Source of the DNA: Sulfitobacter sp. S190
GTDB lineage: Bacteria; Pseudomonadota; Alphaproteobacteria; Rhodobacterales; Rhodobacteraceae
DNA length: 64,000 nucleotides
Assembly (NCBI RefSeq): GCF_025141935.1
Contig: NZ_CP081120.1
Span: 744,001 to 808,000 of the forward strand
Direction of reading: 5' to 3'
Each line of letters starts with the position of its first letter. Position 1 is the stretch's first letter. The position numbers and the translations under genes are program-made. The notes under the pieces are model-generated. The model was not told the DNA's origin. It saw only the letters and a list, made by a program, of their open reading frames with translations, and made no database searches. Positions 26,601 to 35,403 of the stretch are shown in pieces.

Positions 26601-26993
26601 GAGTTTACGATCTTCGGCCATTTCAATGGCTTCGCGTTTCGCACCAATCATTTCGACGCCGAATTTGTCCAGCACGCCCATTTCCTCGAGCGCCAGCGAG
26701 GTGTTCAGCCCCGTCTGCCCGCCCATCGTCGGCAAGAGCGCGTCGGGGCGTTCCTTTTCGATGATCTTGGCCACGATGTCGGGGGTGATGGGTTCGATAT
26801 AGGTCGCATCGGCGAGACCGGGGTCGGTCATGATGGTGGCGGGGTTGGAGTTGACCAGAATGACCCGGTAGCCTTCCTCTTTCAGCGCCTTGCACGCCTG
26901 CGCGCCGGAGTAGTCGAATTCGCAGGCCTGCCCGATGACAATAGGCCCCGCACCAATGATCATGATCGACTGGATGTCGGTTCTCTTTGGCAT
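23661..26993 (-). CDS. carB: Carbamoyl-phosphate synthase large subunit
   Basis: A 1110-residue enzyme making carbamoyl phosphate for pyrimidines and arginine with the small subunit CarA (not in the window). The N-terminal half opens [22 protein letters not shown] and carries [11 protein letters not shown]. The second ATP-grasp half begins near [21 protein letters not shown]. The C-terminal MGS-like regulatory domain covers about the last 140 residues. Start 26993 is supported by GGAGGGG eight bases upstream. Convergent with the BKACE gene; 162 bases from the upstream esterase gene. Confidence 0.98.
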   Translation of the reverse strand: MPKRTDIQSIMIIGAGPIVIGQACEFDYSGAQACKALKEEGYRVILVNSNPATIMTDPGLADATYIEPITPDIVAKIIEKERPDALLPTMGGQTGLNTSLALEEMGVLDKFGVEMIGAKREAIEMAEDRKLFREAMDRLGIENPKATICTAPLDANGKKDLAAGVALALKDLEEIGLPAIIRPAFTMGGTGGGVAYNREDYEFYCRSGMDASPMGQILIDESLLGWKEFEMEVVRDTADNAIIVCSIENVDPMGVHTGDSITVAPALTLTDKEYQIMRNHSIAVLREIGVETGGSNVQWAVNPADGRMVVIEMNPRVSRSSALASKATGFPIAKIAAKLAVGFTLDELDNDITGVTPASFEPTIDYVVTKIPKFAFEKFPGSEPYLTTAMKSVGEAMAIGRTIHESLQKALASMESGLTGFDDIDIPGAPDAAALTAAISKTTPDRMRTIAQAMRHGMSNEDIHATTMFDPWFLDRIREIIDAEARIIEDGLPGDETGMRHLKMMGFTDARLAILTGQTETDVRRARTDLGVVAVFKRIDTCAAEFEAQTPYMYSTYETPLMGEVECEARPSDRKKVVILGGGPNRIGQGIEFDYCCCHACYALTDAGFETIMVNCNPETVSTDYDTSDRLYFEPLTFEHVMEILRVEQDNGTLHGVIVQFGGQTPLKIAGALHAAGIPILGTTPDAIDLAEDRERFADLVQSLGLKQPHNGIAHSDAEALEIAADIGFPLVIRPSYVLGGRAMEIVRDQAQLERYISDAVVVSGDSPVLLDSYLAGAVELDVDAISDGTDVHVAGIMQHIEEAGVHSGDSACSLPPYSLDRDTIAEVERQTRALAAALNVVGLMNIQFAVKDGEIFLIEVNPRASRTVPFVAKATDSAIASIAARVMAGEPLSTFPQRAPYPEQSSYSDTLPLGDPMTLANPDMPWFSVKEAVLPFARFPGVDTILGPEMRSTGEVMGWDRDFPRAFLKAQMGAGTILPRSGCAFLSIKDADKTGDVVAAARILRSQGFGIVATRGTAAWLASHDIDCDTVNKVYEGRPDITDMMKDGAIHLVMNTTEGAQAVEDSKSIRSIALYDKIPYYTTAAGAYAAALAIKAQAEDEIGVKSLQG

Positions 26994-27155
26994 GGCGGCA
27001 GCCCCTCCGGTGATATGCAAATTGTCGTGGGTTATAGGGATTGGCGGGCGCGGTGCAAGGACGAAAAGGGCCGTGGATGCACGCGTGTGCGTCGTGCAAA
27101 CCGGGCTGCGCGGAATTTGGTCGGTTCTGGCGGGGTTTGCGGGGCGCGACCGCGC

Positions 27156-27923
27156 TCAGGCGGTGAGAAACACCCGCAGTGCCGCTTCGAATTCGCGGGG
27201 TTTGTCGGCGTGCAGCCAGTGGCCCGCGCCGGGCAGTTTGGCAAAGCGTGCCTGCGGAAAGAGCGATTTGATCTGCGGGCGGTCGTCGGGGCTGACGTAG
27301 TCGCTGTCGCCGCCGGTCAGGAACAGCGTGGGGCCATCGAAGCGGCCCTGCACATCGGGCCAGCCGATGATCTTGTCCATCTCGGCCTCGAGCGTGTCGA
27401 GGTTGAGCCGCCAGCGTTTGCCCGCCACATCCAGCGACTGGGTGAAAAAGCTCTGCAAGGCGGGCTCCACGCCCGCGGCGGCAAGTTGCGCGTTCGCATC
27501 CGAGCGGCGGCTGACGGTGGCAAGGTCGACCTGCCGCATGGCGTCGATCTGGTGGGTTTGCGTGTGGGAGTAGGCCACGGGCGCGATGTCGGCCACCACC
27601 AGACGGCGCAGCAGGTCGGGCCGTTGCAACGCCAGCACCATCGCCGCCTTGCCGCCCATCGAGTGGCCGCAGATGTCCACCGGGCCGCCGATATGATCGA
27701 TCAGCGTGGCCAGATCGCCCGACATGTCGGGATAGCTGTGGCTGTCGGTGTGGTCGCTCTGGCCGTGGTTGCGCATGTCCATCGTGATCACGCGCCGGTC
27801 ATCCGCGAGCCGTTTGGCGATGACGCCCCAGTTGCGCCCCGAGCCGTAAAGCCCGTGCACGATCAGCAGGGCGGGGCGGTCGGCGGTGGGCGTGTGATCG
27901 CCAAATTCGGAAAAAGCCAGCAT
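27156..27923 (-). CDS. Alpha/beta hydrolase, YbfF-type esterase
   Basis: A 255-residue hydrolase. The oxyanion segment is LLIVHGLYGSGRNWG, the nucleophile Ser in CGHSMGGKAAM, and the C-terminal catalytic His in LPGAGHWLHADKP. The pattern DMRNHGQSDH matches the YbfF esterase group active on acyl-CoA or short-chain esters. Start 27923 is taken as the first ATG with homology; AAGGGG lies immediately upstream, closer than ideal. Divergent from the small membrane protein gene. Confidence 0.87.
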   Translation of the reverse strand: MLAFSEFGDHTPTADRPALLIVHGLYGSGRNWGVIAKRLADDRRVITMDMRNHGQSDHTDSHSYPDMSGDLATLIDHIGGPVDICGHSMGGKAAMVLALQRPDLLRRLVVADIAPVAYSHTQTHQIDAMRQVDLATVSRRSDANAQLAAAGVEPALQSFFTQSLDVAGKRWRLNLDTLEAEMDKIIGWPDVQGRFDGPTLFLTGGDSDYVSPDDRPQIKSLFPQARFAKLPGAGHWLHADKPREFEAALRVFLTA

Positions 27924-27975
27924 GCCCCTTGCTAGCGCCATTGCGGCGGGGATGCCAGTGGCGCTAGGAAGAGGC

Positions 27976-28350
27976 ATGATGTCGGATCGGGATATGGCCG
28001 CGAAGGTGGCGCAGGTGCAGGCATTGCTGCACGAGAAGTTCGGTGTAAAGGCCTGTACGCTGGCCAAGGCCGTGCGCCGGACGGGCCGCCGGGTGCCGCG
28101 AGGCATGCGGGCGCGGATGCGCCGGTTGGTGGCGGCCGATACGCTGGCGCGCAATCCCAAGCTGGCGCGCCAGATCGATCCGGCCGAAGTGGCACGTGAT
28201 TTCGAAGCGGTCACCGCCCATTTGCGGGCGATTGACGTGGCCGACCGGCGTCGGGGGTGGTGGTTGTCGCTGGCCGGATCGCTGGCGGGCAATCTGCTGA
28301 TCGTGGCGGCGCTGTTCATCGGCTATCTGTGGTGGCGCGGCCACGTATGA
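27976..28350 (+). CDS. Small unknown protein with C-terminal membrane anchor
   Basis: About 124 residues. The N-terminal two thirds are soluble and basic (TLAKAVRRTGRRVPRGMRARMRR), followed by one predicted membrane helix near the C-terminus (WLSLAGSLAGNLLIVAALFIGYLWW). AGGAAGAGG precedes two adjacent ATGs (27976, 27979). Its stop overlaps the ATG of the TetR gene, so the two are co-expressed. I do not recognise the family; a cytoplasmic basic domain tethered to the membrane is all that can be said. Confidence 0.75.
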   Translation: MMSDRDMAAKVAQVQALLHEKFGVKACTLAKAVRRTGRRVPRGMRARMRRLVAADTLARNPKLARQIDPAEVARDFEAVTAHLRAIDVADRRRGWWLSLAGSLAGNLLIVAALFIGYLWWRGHV

Positions 28351-28943
28351 GCGCGCGCACCGACGCCCGCCACGCCGATCTGCGTGCCCGTCTGGCCGAG
28401 GCCGCGGAGCGCCGCATTGCGCAGGCGGGTCTGGGCGCCATGAAGGCGCGGGCGCTGGCGGCGGAGGTCGGCTGTGCGCTGGGGGCGATTTACACGGTAT
28501 ACGATGATCTGGACGCGCTGGTGCTGGCGGTCAATGCCCGCACCTTCCGGCGATTGGGCGCACATGTGACGCAGGCGCTGGACACGGGCGCGCCGCGCTG
28601 CGCGACAGAGCAGATGGTGACGCTGGCGCGGGGATACTACAGTTTTGCACGGGACAATCCGCGGCTGTGGCAGGCGCTGTTTGATGTGGCGCTGACCGAC
28701 GAGAGCGCCGTGCCGCAGTGGTATCTGGCCGAACTGGGCGCGCTATTCGCGTTGATTGATGCGCCGCTGGCCCGCGCGCGGCCCGAGTTGCCCGCGCAGG
28801 ATCGCGCGCTGTTGACGCGCGCGCTTTATGCCTCGGTGCACGGGATCGTGTTGCTGGGGGTGCAGCGCCGGATTTCGGCGGTGCCGGAGCCGCAAATCGA
28901 CCGGATGCTGGAAATGGTGGTGCGCGGCGTGGCGGCGGGCTGA
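28347..28943 (+). CDS. TetR/AcrR family regulator (WHG-type C-terminal domain)
   Basis: A 198-residue regulator. The N-terminal HTH spans about residues 12-60 (AAERRIAQAGLGAMKARALAAEVGC, then ALGAIYTVYDDLDALVLAVN). The C-terminal ligand domain has YYSFARDNPRLWQALFDVALTD and ALYASVHGIVLLG, the pattern of TetR C-terminal WHG domains. ATGA overlap with the membrane protein gene suggests a common target or sensory pair. Ligand unknown. Confidence 0.88.
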   Translation: MSARTDARHADLRARLAEAAERRIAQAGLGAMKARALAAEVGCALGAIYTVYDDLDALVLAVNARTFRRLGAHVTQALDTGAPRCATEQMVTLARGYYSFARDNPRLWQALFDVALTDESAVPQWYLAELGALFALIDAPLARARPELPAQDRALLTRALYASVHGIVLLGVQRRISAVPEPQIDRMLEMVVRGVAAG

Positions 28944-28964
28944 GCGCCCTGCGCGGGGCGCAAT

Positions 28965-28996
28965 ACGCCGCCCGCGCGGGGCGGCGCGGGCGGCGT
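28965..28996. terminator. 13-bp GC hairpin between convergent tetR and glyA
   Basis: A perfect 13-bp stem (28965-28977 with 28984-28996) closes a six-base loop in the 77-base gap between convergent genes. It has no T tract, so it would need Rho or act as a 3'-end stabiliser for either transcript. Confidence 0.5.
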
Positions 28997-29020
28997 GACG
29001 GCCTCGGCAGAGGGGCTGTA

Positions 29021-30313
29021 TCAGAGGTTGGGGTAGATCGGGAAGCGGGCGCACATCGCTTCGACTTCGCCCTTCACCTTGGCTTCGACGGCGGCGTTGC
29101 CCTCTTCGCCATTGGCGGCCAGACCATCGACCACTTCGATGATCCAATCGGCGATCTGGCGGAATTCGTCCGTTCCGAACCCGCGGGTGGTGCCGGCGGG
29201 CGATCCCAGACGGATGCCGGAGGTGACCATCGGCTTTTCGGGGTCAAACGGCACGCCGTTCTTGTTGCAGGTGATATGCGCGCGGCCCAGTGCCTTTTCT
29301 GTGGCGTTGCCCTTTACGCCCTTGGGGCGCAGATCGACCAGCAGCACGTGGGTATCGGTGCCGTGTGTGACCGTGTCGAGCCCGCCCTTGATCAGCTGGT
29401 CCGACAGGGCCTGCGCATTGGCGATGACCTGCTGGATGTAGCTTTTGAATTCGGGCTGGAGCGCTTCGCCGAAGGCCACGGCCTTGGCCGCGATCACGTG
29501 CATCAGCGGGCCGCCCTGAATGCCGGGGAAGATGGCGGAGTTGAACTTTTTCGCCAGCGCTTCGTCATTGGTCAGGATCATGCCGCCGCGCGGGCCGCGC
29601 AGGGTTTTATGCGTCGTCGTGGTGGCGACATGCACGTGGGGGAAGGGATTGGGGTATTCGCCCGCCGCAATGAGGCCCGCGAAATGCGCCACGTCCGCCA
29701 GCAGGTAGGCGCCCACGCTGTCGGCGATTTCGCGCATCTTGGCAAAATCGATGGTGCGCGGGATGGCCGAGCCGCCCGCGATGATCATCTTGGGCTGGTG
29801 TTCGGTGGCGAGGCGCTGCACTTCGTCGTAGTCTAGCAGGTTGTCCTGACGGCGCACGCCGTACTGGATGGCGTTGAACCATTTGCCCGACTGGTTCGGC
29901 TTGGCGCCGTGGGTCAGGTGGCCGCCCGCGTCGAGGCTCATGCCCAGAATGGTGTCGCCGGGTTGCAAGAGCGCCTGCATCACGCCCTGGTTGGCCTGGC
30001 TGCCGGAGTTGGGCTGTACGTTGGCAAAGCCGCAGTCAAAGAGCTTGCATGCCCGTTCGATTGCCAGTTCCTCGGCGATGTCGACGTATTGGCAGCCGCC
30101 GTAGTAGCGCCGTCCGGGATAGCCTTCGGCGTATTTGTTGGTCATCACGCCGCCTTGGGCTTCCATCACCGCGGCAGAGACGATGTTTTCGGACGCGATC
30201 AGTTCGATCTCGGTGCGTTGGCGTTGCAGTTCCTTGTCGGTGGCGTCTGCGATCGCGGGATCGGTTTCCGCGAGGGTGCGGGTGAAAAAGTCGGATGTCT
30301 TGTTGTCCAGCAT
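29021..30313 (-). CDS. glyA: Serine hydroxymethyltransferase
   Basis: A 430-residue PLP enzyme interconverting serine and glycine and charging tetrahydrofolate. The PLP lysine is in [14 protein letters not shown]. Other signatures are [28 protein letters not shown] and [18 protein letters not shown] lies eight bases ahead of the start; the open frame upstream is non-coding. Divergent from nadK, with a dyad between them. In methylotrophic or DMSP-using roseobacters GlyA also feeds C1 units, but no such genes adjoin. Confidence 0.98.
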   Translation of the reverse strand: MLDNKTSDFFTRTLAETDPAIADATDKELQRQRTEIELIASENIVSAAVMEAQGGVMTNKYAEGYPGRRYYGGCQYVDIAEELAIERACKLFDCGFANVQPNSGSQANQGVMQALLQPGDTILGMSLDAGGHLTHGAKPNQSGKWFNAIQYGVRRQDNLLDYDEVQRLATEHQPKMIIAGGSAIPRTIDFAKMREIADSVGAYLLADVAHFAGLIAAGEYPNPFPHVHVATTTTHKTLRGPRGGMILTNDEALAKKFNSAIFPGIQGGPLMHVIAAKAVAFGEALQPEFKSYIQQVIANAQALSDQLIKGGLDTVTHGTDTHVLLVDLRPKGVKGNATEKALGRAHITCNKNGVPFDPEKPMVTSGIRLGSPAGTTRGFGTDEFRQIADWIIEVVDGLAANGEEGNAAVEAKVKGEVEAMCARFPIYPNL

Positions 30314-30351
30314 GGGGCGGGCTCCTTGGATCTGCGTCGGGTGCATTTGAC

Positions 30352-30369
30352 GGTTTCCTATCGGAAACC
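30352..30369. promoter_or_regulatory. Dyad GGTTTCC-N4-GGAAACC in the glyA/nadK promoter region
   Basis: Perfect 7-bp arms around TATC, 39-56 bases upstream of the glyA ATG. The half GGAAAC recurs at 30523-30528 next to the nadK start. It may be an operator for glyA or a leader hairpin. Confidence 0.45.
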
Positions 30370-30532
30370 TGCCCCGGAATGAAGGGCGTAAAGCGACAGT
30401 GCGACGAATAGATGCGCCACCGGTGCAGTGCATCCCCAAATTTGGCCGTCTTGCCGATTTGGGGGGCGATGCTGGTGCCGCACGGAATAATGTGTTTGTT
30501 TCAGTGGAAGACTTGCGCGCATCGGAAACATC

Positions 30533-31294
30533 ATGCCCCAGAAGATTGCCTTTATGGCCAGCGATACCCCCGTGGCCCAGACCGCACGGGCGGCCCTGAT
30601 CGGGCGCTACGGCGATGCCGATCCGCAGGAGGCGGACGTGATCGTGGCGCTGGGCGGGGACGGGTTCATGTTGCAGGTGCTTCACGACACGCAGGATTTG
30701 CCCGCGCCGGTATACGGGATGAACCGCGGCACCATCGGATTTTTGATGAACACCTATTCGGACGGCGATTTGCCCGACCGTCTGGCCGCCGCAGAGGAGG
30801 CCGTGATCAACCCGCTGTCGATGACGGCCACCCATGTGGACGGGCGGATTTCCAATGCGCTGGCGCTGAACGAAGTGGCGCTTTTGCGCGCGGGGCCGCA
30901 GGCGGCCAAGTTGCAGATCACCGTGGACGGCCGGTTGCGGATGCAGGAGCTGGTCTGCGACGGCGCGCTGGTGGCGACCCCGGCGGGGTCGACCGCCTAT
31001 AACTATTCGGCGCATGGTCCGATCCTGCCGATCGGGGCGGATGTGCTGGCCTTGACGGCGATGGCCGCGTTTCGCCCGCGCCGGTGGCGGGGGGCGTTGC
31101 TGCCCAAGACGGCGGTGGTGCGCTTTGACGTGCTGGAGGCCGAAAAGCGCCCGGTGATGGCCGATGCCGACGGCACCAGCTACCGCGATGTGGCGCGGGT
31201 GGAGATACGCTCGGAGCCGAGCGTGTCGCACAAGATCCTGTTCGATCCCGGCCACGGGCTGGAAGAGCGGCTGATTTCGGAGCAGTTCAATTAG
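30533..31294 (+). CDS. nadK: NAD kinase
   Basis: A 253-residue enzyme phosphorylating NAD to NADP. The catalytic GGDG is in [16 protein letters not shown]. Other family elements are [13 protein letters not shown] and [21 protein letters not shown]. The length suits the short alphaproteobacterial form. GGAAA lies about five bases before the ATG. Divergent from glyA and convergent with the SCO operon. Confidence 0.96.
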   Translation: MPQKIAFMASDTPVAQTARAALIGRYGDADPQEADVIVALGGDGFMLQVLHDTQDLPAPVYGMNRGTIGFLMNTYSDGDLPDRLAAAEEAVINPLSMTATHVDGRISNALALNEVALLRAGPQAAKLQITVDGRLRMQELVCDGALVATPAGSTAYNYSAHGPILPIGADVLALTAMAAFRPRRWRGALLPKTAVVRFDVLEAEKRPVMADADGTSYRDVARVEIRSEPSVSHKILFDPGHGLEERLISEQFN

Positions 31295-31321
31295 GCCGCG
31301 GCGCACCCCGACCGGCAGCCG

Positions 31322-31879
31322 TCAGCCCCGCGGTGCGAGGTATTTCCACGCGATGTCGGTGGCGCGTTGCGCGTCAAGGATCGGCGGCAGCACGGTCAGC
31401 ACGTCGCCCGCCCCGTCCATCAGGTAGATCAGCGATCCGTGGCTGTAGATGGGCCCGTATTCGGGATCGTCATAGACCATTTCGTGATCGACGTTGAACG
31501 CTTCGTAGGAGGCGGCCAGCGCGGCGGGATCACCGGTAAGTCCGACAAAATCGGGATGCAGATGCGCCAGTGGTGCGCCCATGTTGTCGACCGTGTCACG
31601 GGCGGGATCGACGGTGATCATCACCGGGCTGACCGGCACGCCCTTGGCCGCAAGCGCATCCGTCACATCGGCCATCAGCGGCATGGCGGCGGTGCAGATG
31701 CCCGGACAGTTCGCGTAGCCGAAAAACACCAGCTGCGCGTGGCCGTCGGGGTCGGCGTGGGTGCGGGTCTGGCCGTGCTGGTCGGTCAGCGCATAGGCCC
31801 CGCCCACGTCAAAGGGCAGGGGGCTGTCGGCCAGTGCGGGCCCCGCCAGCGCAAGCGCCAGAAGCGCGGCCCTGCGCAT
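31322..31879 (-). CDS. SCO1/SenC family copper-binding thioredoxin-fold protein
   Basis: A 185-residue protein with an N-terminal signal peptide (residues 1-17, cleavage after ALA). Copper and thiol ligands are Cys58 and Cys62 (ANCPGIC) and His147 (YSHGSLIYL). SCO proteins deliver copper to, or reduce, the CuA site of cytochrome oxidase and related enzymes in the periplasm. It is the last gene of a three-gene operon, overlapping the upstream stop by one base; the two partners are unknown secreted proteins. Confidence 0.92.
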   Translation of the reverse strand: MRRAALLALALAGPALADSPLPFDVGGAYALTDQHGQTRTHADPDGHAQLVFFGYANCPGICTAAMPLMADVTDALAAKGVPVSPVMITVDPARDTVDNMGAPLAHLHPDFVGLTGDPAALAASYEAFNVDHEMVYDDPEYGPIYSHGSLIYLMDGAGDVLTVLPPILDAQRATDIAWKYLAPRG

Positions 31880-32457
31880 CAGAACCAGTCCGCGATGAAT
31901 TCGGCGTCGGTTTCCAGCCCAAGCCCGAGATAGCCGTCTTTGGCGATCATTTCGAGGATGCGCGGATCACGGCGGAACCATGGGCCCTTGCCTTCGGCGT
32001 CGGGATGATTGGCGGCCCAGTTCTTGGTCCATTGGTTGGCGCGGACCCAGTCGGCATCGCCCGATTTGATCCGTTGCACCAGATAGACGTTGGTGGCGCC
32101 CAGATCGGGGTCTTCGATCATTAACCCGTCCACTTCGACGGTCTGCGTGCAATAGGGCAGCAGATCGACCGCCGCGCCCGAAAACGCGGGCTGGCCGTTT
32201 TTCAGCGGCAGGATCAGCGTGTCGTCGGCGCTGCGCAGCAGGCCCAGTTGCCTCAGACCGCCGCCGCAATCCTCGGGGCAGTCGTCTGCCAGATGGCACA
32301 AAAGATCGACCACCTGCGCCTCGAAGCGGGCGGGCACTTCGGCGTAGAGGTTCCATGTCTTGGCTTCGGAGTTTTCGGAGAAATCTTGTGCCAGCACGGG
32401 CGCGCAGGACAGGGCGAGGGCGGCCAGACCGCCAAGCAGTTTTTGCAATCCCATCAT
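31879..32457 (-). CDS. Unknown secreted protein with Cys cluster, SCO operon
   Basis: A 192-residue protein with a signal peptide (about residues 1-23, ALSCAPVLAQ). The mature part has Cys54, Cys60, Cys64 (LLCHLADDCPEDCGGG) and Cys103 (LLPYCTQTVEVDG), and later VYLVQRIKSGDADWVRANQW. Because it is encoded between an SCO gene and another Cys/His-rich secreted protein with 1- and 4-base overlaps, a role in periplasmic metal or cofactor handling is plausible. I do not recognise a named family. Confidence 0.75.
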   Translation of the reverse strand: MMGLQKLLGGLAALALSCAPVLAQDFSENSEAKTWNLYAEVPARFEAQVVDLLCHLADDCPEDCGGGLRQLGLLRSADDTLILPLKNGQPAFSGAAVDLLPYCTQTVEVDGLMIEDPDLGATNVYLVQRIKSGDADWVRANQWTKNWAANHPDAEGKGPWFRRDPRILEMIAKDGYLGLGLETDAEFIADWF

Positions 32458-32906
32458 TTCGGCTCCGGTATGGCGAAGCCGGGGATGACCCCGTAATCTT
32501 CGTGGGTCTGGTTGATGATCTCGTCGGAGGCCTCGACACGGCCGACCACGATATATTTGATCCCGTCGCGCTCGTAGAGCATGCCGTCGGCGGTCACGTT
32601 GTAGCTGGCCAGTGACAAGAGCGTGTCGCCGCCCGCGGCCTGATCGTCCTCGTCGACCTTGAGCACGGTATAGACGTCACCGTCCTCGCCCAGAATGCCG
32701 ACTGGAATGCCGCCCGCGCTGCACCACAGCGCACAGGTATGGTGGGCGGTGCCCACGACCGCGTCGGGGCCGCCCATGACGCCGGAATAGTAGCACCATG
32801 TGTCGATGATTTCGCCGGTGACCTGCACCCGCGTGCCTTCGGCGGCATGGCTGGCAAGAGGCGCTGCAATAAGCGCTGCGGCCAGCAAGAGAGGATGGCG
32901 TGACAT
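32454..32906 (-). CDS. Unknown secreted protein with Cys/His motif, SCO operon
   Basis: A 150-residue protein with a signal peptide (residues 1-22, ASHAAEG). The core TGEIIDTWCYYSGVMGG begins like an OB-fold strand. Potential metal ligands are Cys38, His55, His56, Cys58 and Cys62 (GTAHHTCALWCSAGGIPVG). It is the first gene of the SCO operon, with AAGAGGT six bases before the ATG. The clustered Cys/His residues suggest copper or haem binding. No function is assigned. Confidence 0.75.
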   Translation of the reverse strand: MSRHPLLLAAALIAAPLASHAAEGTRVQVTGEIIDTWCYYSGVMGGPDAVVGTAHHTCALWCSAGGIPVGILGEDGDVYTVLKVDEDDQAAGGDTLLSLASYNVTADGMLYERDGIKYIVVGRVEASDEIINQTHEDYGVIPGFAIPEPK

Positions 32907-32922
32907 GTATGACCTCTTGTTA

Positions 32923-32964
32923 TGTGTAAATGCGGACAGGTTAGTGTCTAGTTTACCTTACACA
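32923..32964. repeat. Inverted repeat TGTGTAA-N28-TTACACA in the SCO/csbD divergent region
   Basis: Arms at 32923-32929 and 32958-32964, just upstream of the first SCO-operon gene. CTTG also precedes each arm in outward orientation. Possible paired operator sites. Confidence 0.35.
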
Positions 32965-33079
32965 CAAGAAATGATTTTGCAAAAGCGGGAACTGGCCGCT
33001 CACAAGTGCGTTAATCCACCAGAGAGGCGCAGGAATGCTGCGCGTGATGATTGAAACGCAAGGAAAAAGGAGACCCGAC

Positions 33080-33277
33080 ATGAATTGGGACCAAATCCAA
33101 GGCAACTGGAAGCAGTTTAAAGGCAACGTCCAACAGCAGTGGGGCGAATTGACCGACGATGATCTGGACAAGGCCGAAGGCAACCGCGAGGAGCTGGAAG
33201 GCCGCATTCAGGAGCGTTACGGCAAGACCAAGGAAGAGGCCAAAGAAGAGGTCGACGAATTCCTGGCCAAGCACTGA
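33080..33277 (+). CDS. CsbD family stress protein
   Basis: A 65-residue, highly charged helical protein: MNWDQIQGNWKQFKGNVQQQ, then WGELTDDDLDKAEGNREELEG and EEVDEFLAKH. This is the complete CsbD pattern. CsbD-like proteins accumulate under general or envelope stress; their mechanism is unclear. AAAGGAGA gives a strong ribosome site for ATG 33080. It is monocistronic with a strong terminator directly downstream. Confidence 0.93.
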   Translation: MNWDQIQGNWKQFKGNVQQQWGELTDDDLDKAEGNREELEGRIQERYGKTKEEAKEEVDEFLAKH

Positions 33278-33295
33278 GCTTTGCCAACCCTAGCG

Positions 33296-33323
33296 AAAAG
33301 CCCCGCCAATCGGCGGGGCTTTT
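33296..33323. terminator. Bidirectional terminator between csbD and prpE
   Basis: AAAAGCCCCGCC (33296-33307) pairs with GGCGGGGCTTTT (33312-33323) around AATC. A and T tracts flank the GC stem, so it serves both convergent genes. Confidence 0.92.
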
Positions 33324-33329
33324 TGCGTT

Positions 33330-35222
33330 TCAGCCTTTGGCGTAGCCGATGGTCTGCAGCGCCGTGCGGATTTCGTCGAGTATCGCCGGATCGTCGATGG
33401 TGGCGGGCAGTTTGAAGTCCTGATTGTCGGCGATTTTCACCATCGTGGCGCGCAGGATCTTGCCCGAGCGTGTCTTGGGCAGGCGGTCCACCACGAGCGC
33501 CAGTTTGAAGGCCGCGACCGGCCCGATCTGGTCACGCACGCGCTTGACGCATTCGGCGGTGATCTCGGCGTGCGGGCGGTTCACACCCTTGGTCAGGCAG
33601 ACAAACCCCATCGGCGCCTGACCCTTGAGCGCGTCGCTGACCCCGATCACCGCACATTCGGCCACGTCGGGGTGGCCTGCGAGCACTTCTTCCATAGCAC
33701 CCGTAGACAGCCGGTGGCCCGCCACGTTGATCACGTCATCGGTGCGCGCCATGATGTAGAGATAGCCGTCTTCGTCCATCATGCCCGCATCGCCCGTCTC
33801 ATAATAGCCGGGGAAGGTGGTCAGGTAGCTTTTGCGGAAGCGGTCTTCGGCGTTCCACAGGTTGGGCAGGGTGCCCGGTGGCAGCGGCAGTTTGATCGCG
33901 ATGGCCCCCAGTTCGCCGCGCGGCACGGGATTGCCGCCTTCGTCGAGGATTTGCACGTCGTAGCCGGGCATCGGCACGGTGGGCGAGCCAATCTTGACCG
34001 GCAGCGCTTCGCGCCCTGCGGGGTTGCCCGCGATGGTCCAGCCGGTTTCGGTTTGCCACCAATGGTCGTAGACCGGTTTGCCCAGCACCTTTTGCGCCCA
34101 TTCGATGGTGTCGGGGTCGGCCCGTTCACCGGCAAGATAGAGCGCGCGCAGGCCCGACAGGTCGTATTTCGCGACGTATTCGCCCTTGGGGTCCTCGCGT
34201 TTGACGGCGCGGATGGCGGTGGGTGCGGTGAAAAAGCTGCGGACGTTGTGTTCGGAGATTACCCGCCAGAAGGTGCCCGCATCGGGGGTGCCGACGGGTT
34301 TGCCCTCGAACACCACGGTGGTGTTGCCGTGGATGAGCGGGCCGTAGGCGATGTAGCTGTGGCCGACGACCCAACCCACGTCGGAGGCGGCCCAGAAGAC
34401 ATCGCCGGGATCGACATCGTAGATGTTTTTCATCGTCCAGTTCAGCGCCACCAGATGGCCCGCGGTGTGCCGCACGACGCCTTTGGGCGCCCCCGTGGTG
34501 CCGGAGGTATAGAGGATGTAGGCGGGGTGGTTGCCCGCGACGGCCACGCAATCGGCGGGCGGGTTGGCCGCCATGGCCGCGTGCCATTCCACATCGCGGC
34601 CCTCGGTCAGGGTGCAGGGGTGTTGCGGCCGCTGCAGGATGATGCAGCTGTCGGGTTTGTGCTCGGCCATGTCGATGGCACCGTCGAGCAGTGGTTTGTA
34701 TTCGACCGTGCGTCCGGGCTCCAGCCCGCAGGAGGCCGCGATCACGAGCTTGGGTTTGCAATCGTCGATGCGCACGGCCAGTTCATTCGCCGCAAATCCG
34801 CCAAAGACCACCGAGTGCACCGCGCCGATACGGGCGCAGGCCAGCATCGCCTCGATCGCTTCGGGGACCATGGGCATATAGATGATGACGCGGTCACCGG
34901 CGGTTACGCCCTGTCCCGCGATCGCCCCGGCCAGCCGCGACACGCGGGTCTGCAGTTCGGCGAAGGTGATCGTTTCCTTGGTATCGGTGATGGGGCTGTC
35001 GTAGATGATCGCGGCCTGTTCGGCGCGCCCCTGTTCGACATGGCGGTCGACGGCGTTGTAGCAGGCGTTCACCTTGGCGTCGGCGTACCATTCATAAAGA
35101 TCGCCGCCCCGGTCGAAGAGCGCCTTTTGCGGCGCCTCGATCCAGTCGATGGCGTTTGCCTGCTCCAGCCAGAACCCTTCGGGATCATCCTGAGCGGCCT
35201 TGTAAACGTCTGCGTACCCCAT
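33330..35222 (-). CDS. prpE: Propionate-CoA ligase
   Basis: A 630-residue AMP-forming acyl-CoA synthetase. Core motifs are YTSGTTGAPKG, WWQTETGW, YYETGDAGMMDEDGYLYIMAR and the catalytic-lysine segment RLPKTRSGKI. The N-terminal FWLEQANAIDW and VFGGFAANELAVRIDDCKP match the PrpE/acetyl-CoA synthetase group. GGAGG lies eight bases before the ATG. TTTGCAAA boxes upstream resemble the sites of the short-chain acyl-CoA regulator PccR/ScfR of Rhodobacter, which supports a propionate role over acetate. Confidence 0.92.
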   Translation of the reverse strand: MGYADVYKAAQDDPEGFWLEQANAIDWIEAPQKALFDRGGDLYEWYADAKVNACYNAVDRHVEQGRAEQAAIIYDSPITDTKETITFAELQTRVSRLAGAIAGQGVTAGDRVIIYMPMVPEAIEAMLACARIGAVHSVVFGGFAANELAVRIDDCKPKLVIAASCGLEPGRTVEYKPLLDGAIDMAEHKPDSCIILQRPQHPCTLTEGRDVEWHAAMAANPPADCVAVAGNHPAYILYTSGTTGAPKGVVRHTAGHLVALNWTMKNIYDVDPGDVFWAASDVGWVVGHSYIAYGPLIHGNTTVVFEGKPVGTPDAGTFWRVISEHNVRSFFTAPTAIRAVKREDPKGEYVAKYDLSGLRALYLAGERADPDTIEWAQKVLGKPVYDHWWQTETGWTIAGNPAGREALPVKIGSPTVPMPGYDVQILDEGGNPVPRGELGAIAIKLPLPPGTLPNLWNAEDRFRKSYLTTFPGYYETGDAGMMDEDGYLYIMARTDDVINVAGHRLSTGAMEEVLAGHPDVAECAVIGVSDALKGQAPMGFVCLTKGVNRPHAEITAECVKRVRDQIGPVAAFKLALVVDRLPKTRSGKILRATMVKIADNQDFKLPATIDDPAILDEIRTALQTIGYAKG

Positions 35223-35303
35223 GGTCCAATCCTCCCCTTTGCGGTGTTGGTACGCGCACCGGCGGTGCGCGGGCAAGCCCAATGCGGCGCAACGGGGGCC
35301 AAA

Positions 35304-35403
35304 CTGTAAAGGATTTTGCAAATTCGTCCTTCTGTAAAGCGCGGGCTTTGCAAACCCTGCGGCGCTTTGCAAACAGGCTTTGCGCGGGGGCGGGATTTGC
35401 AAA
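35304..35403. promoter_or_regulatory. Array of TTTGCAAA boxes upstream of prpE (ScfR/PccR-like sites)
   Basis: TTTGCAAA occurs at 35315, 35347, 35366 and 35396, with a degenerate TTTGCGCG at 35379. Two CTGTAAAG elements (35304, 35332) precede the first two boxes. PccR of Rhodobacter sphaeroides is known to bind paired TTTGCAAA boxes at propionyl-CoA genes; that knowledge is recalled, not looked up. The array lies 93-181 bases upstream of the prpE start and could also affect the divergent permease gene. Confidence 0.7.

Noticed and set aside
23649..27935. Open frame of more than 1400 codons on the plus strand opposite carB
   Set aside because: It is the antisense shadow of carB and the esterase gene; composition is His/Gly/Arg-rich with no domain, and carB is certain.
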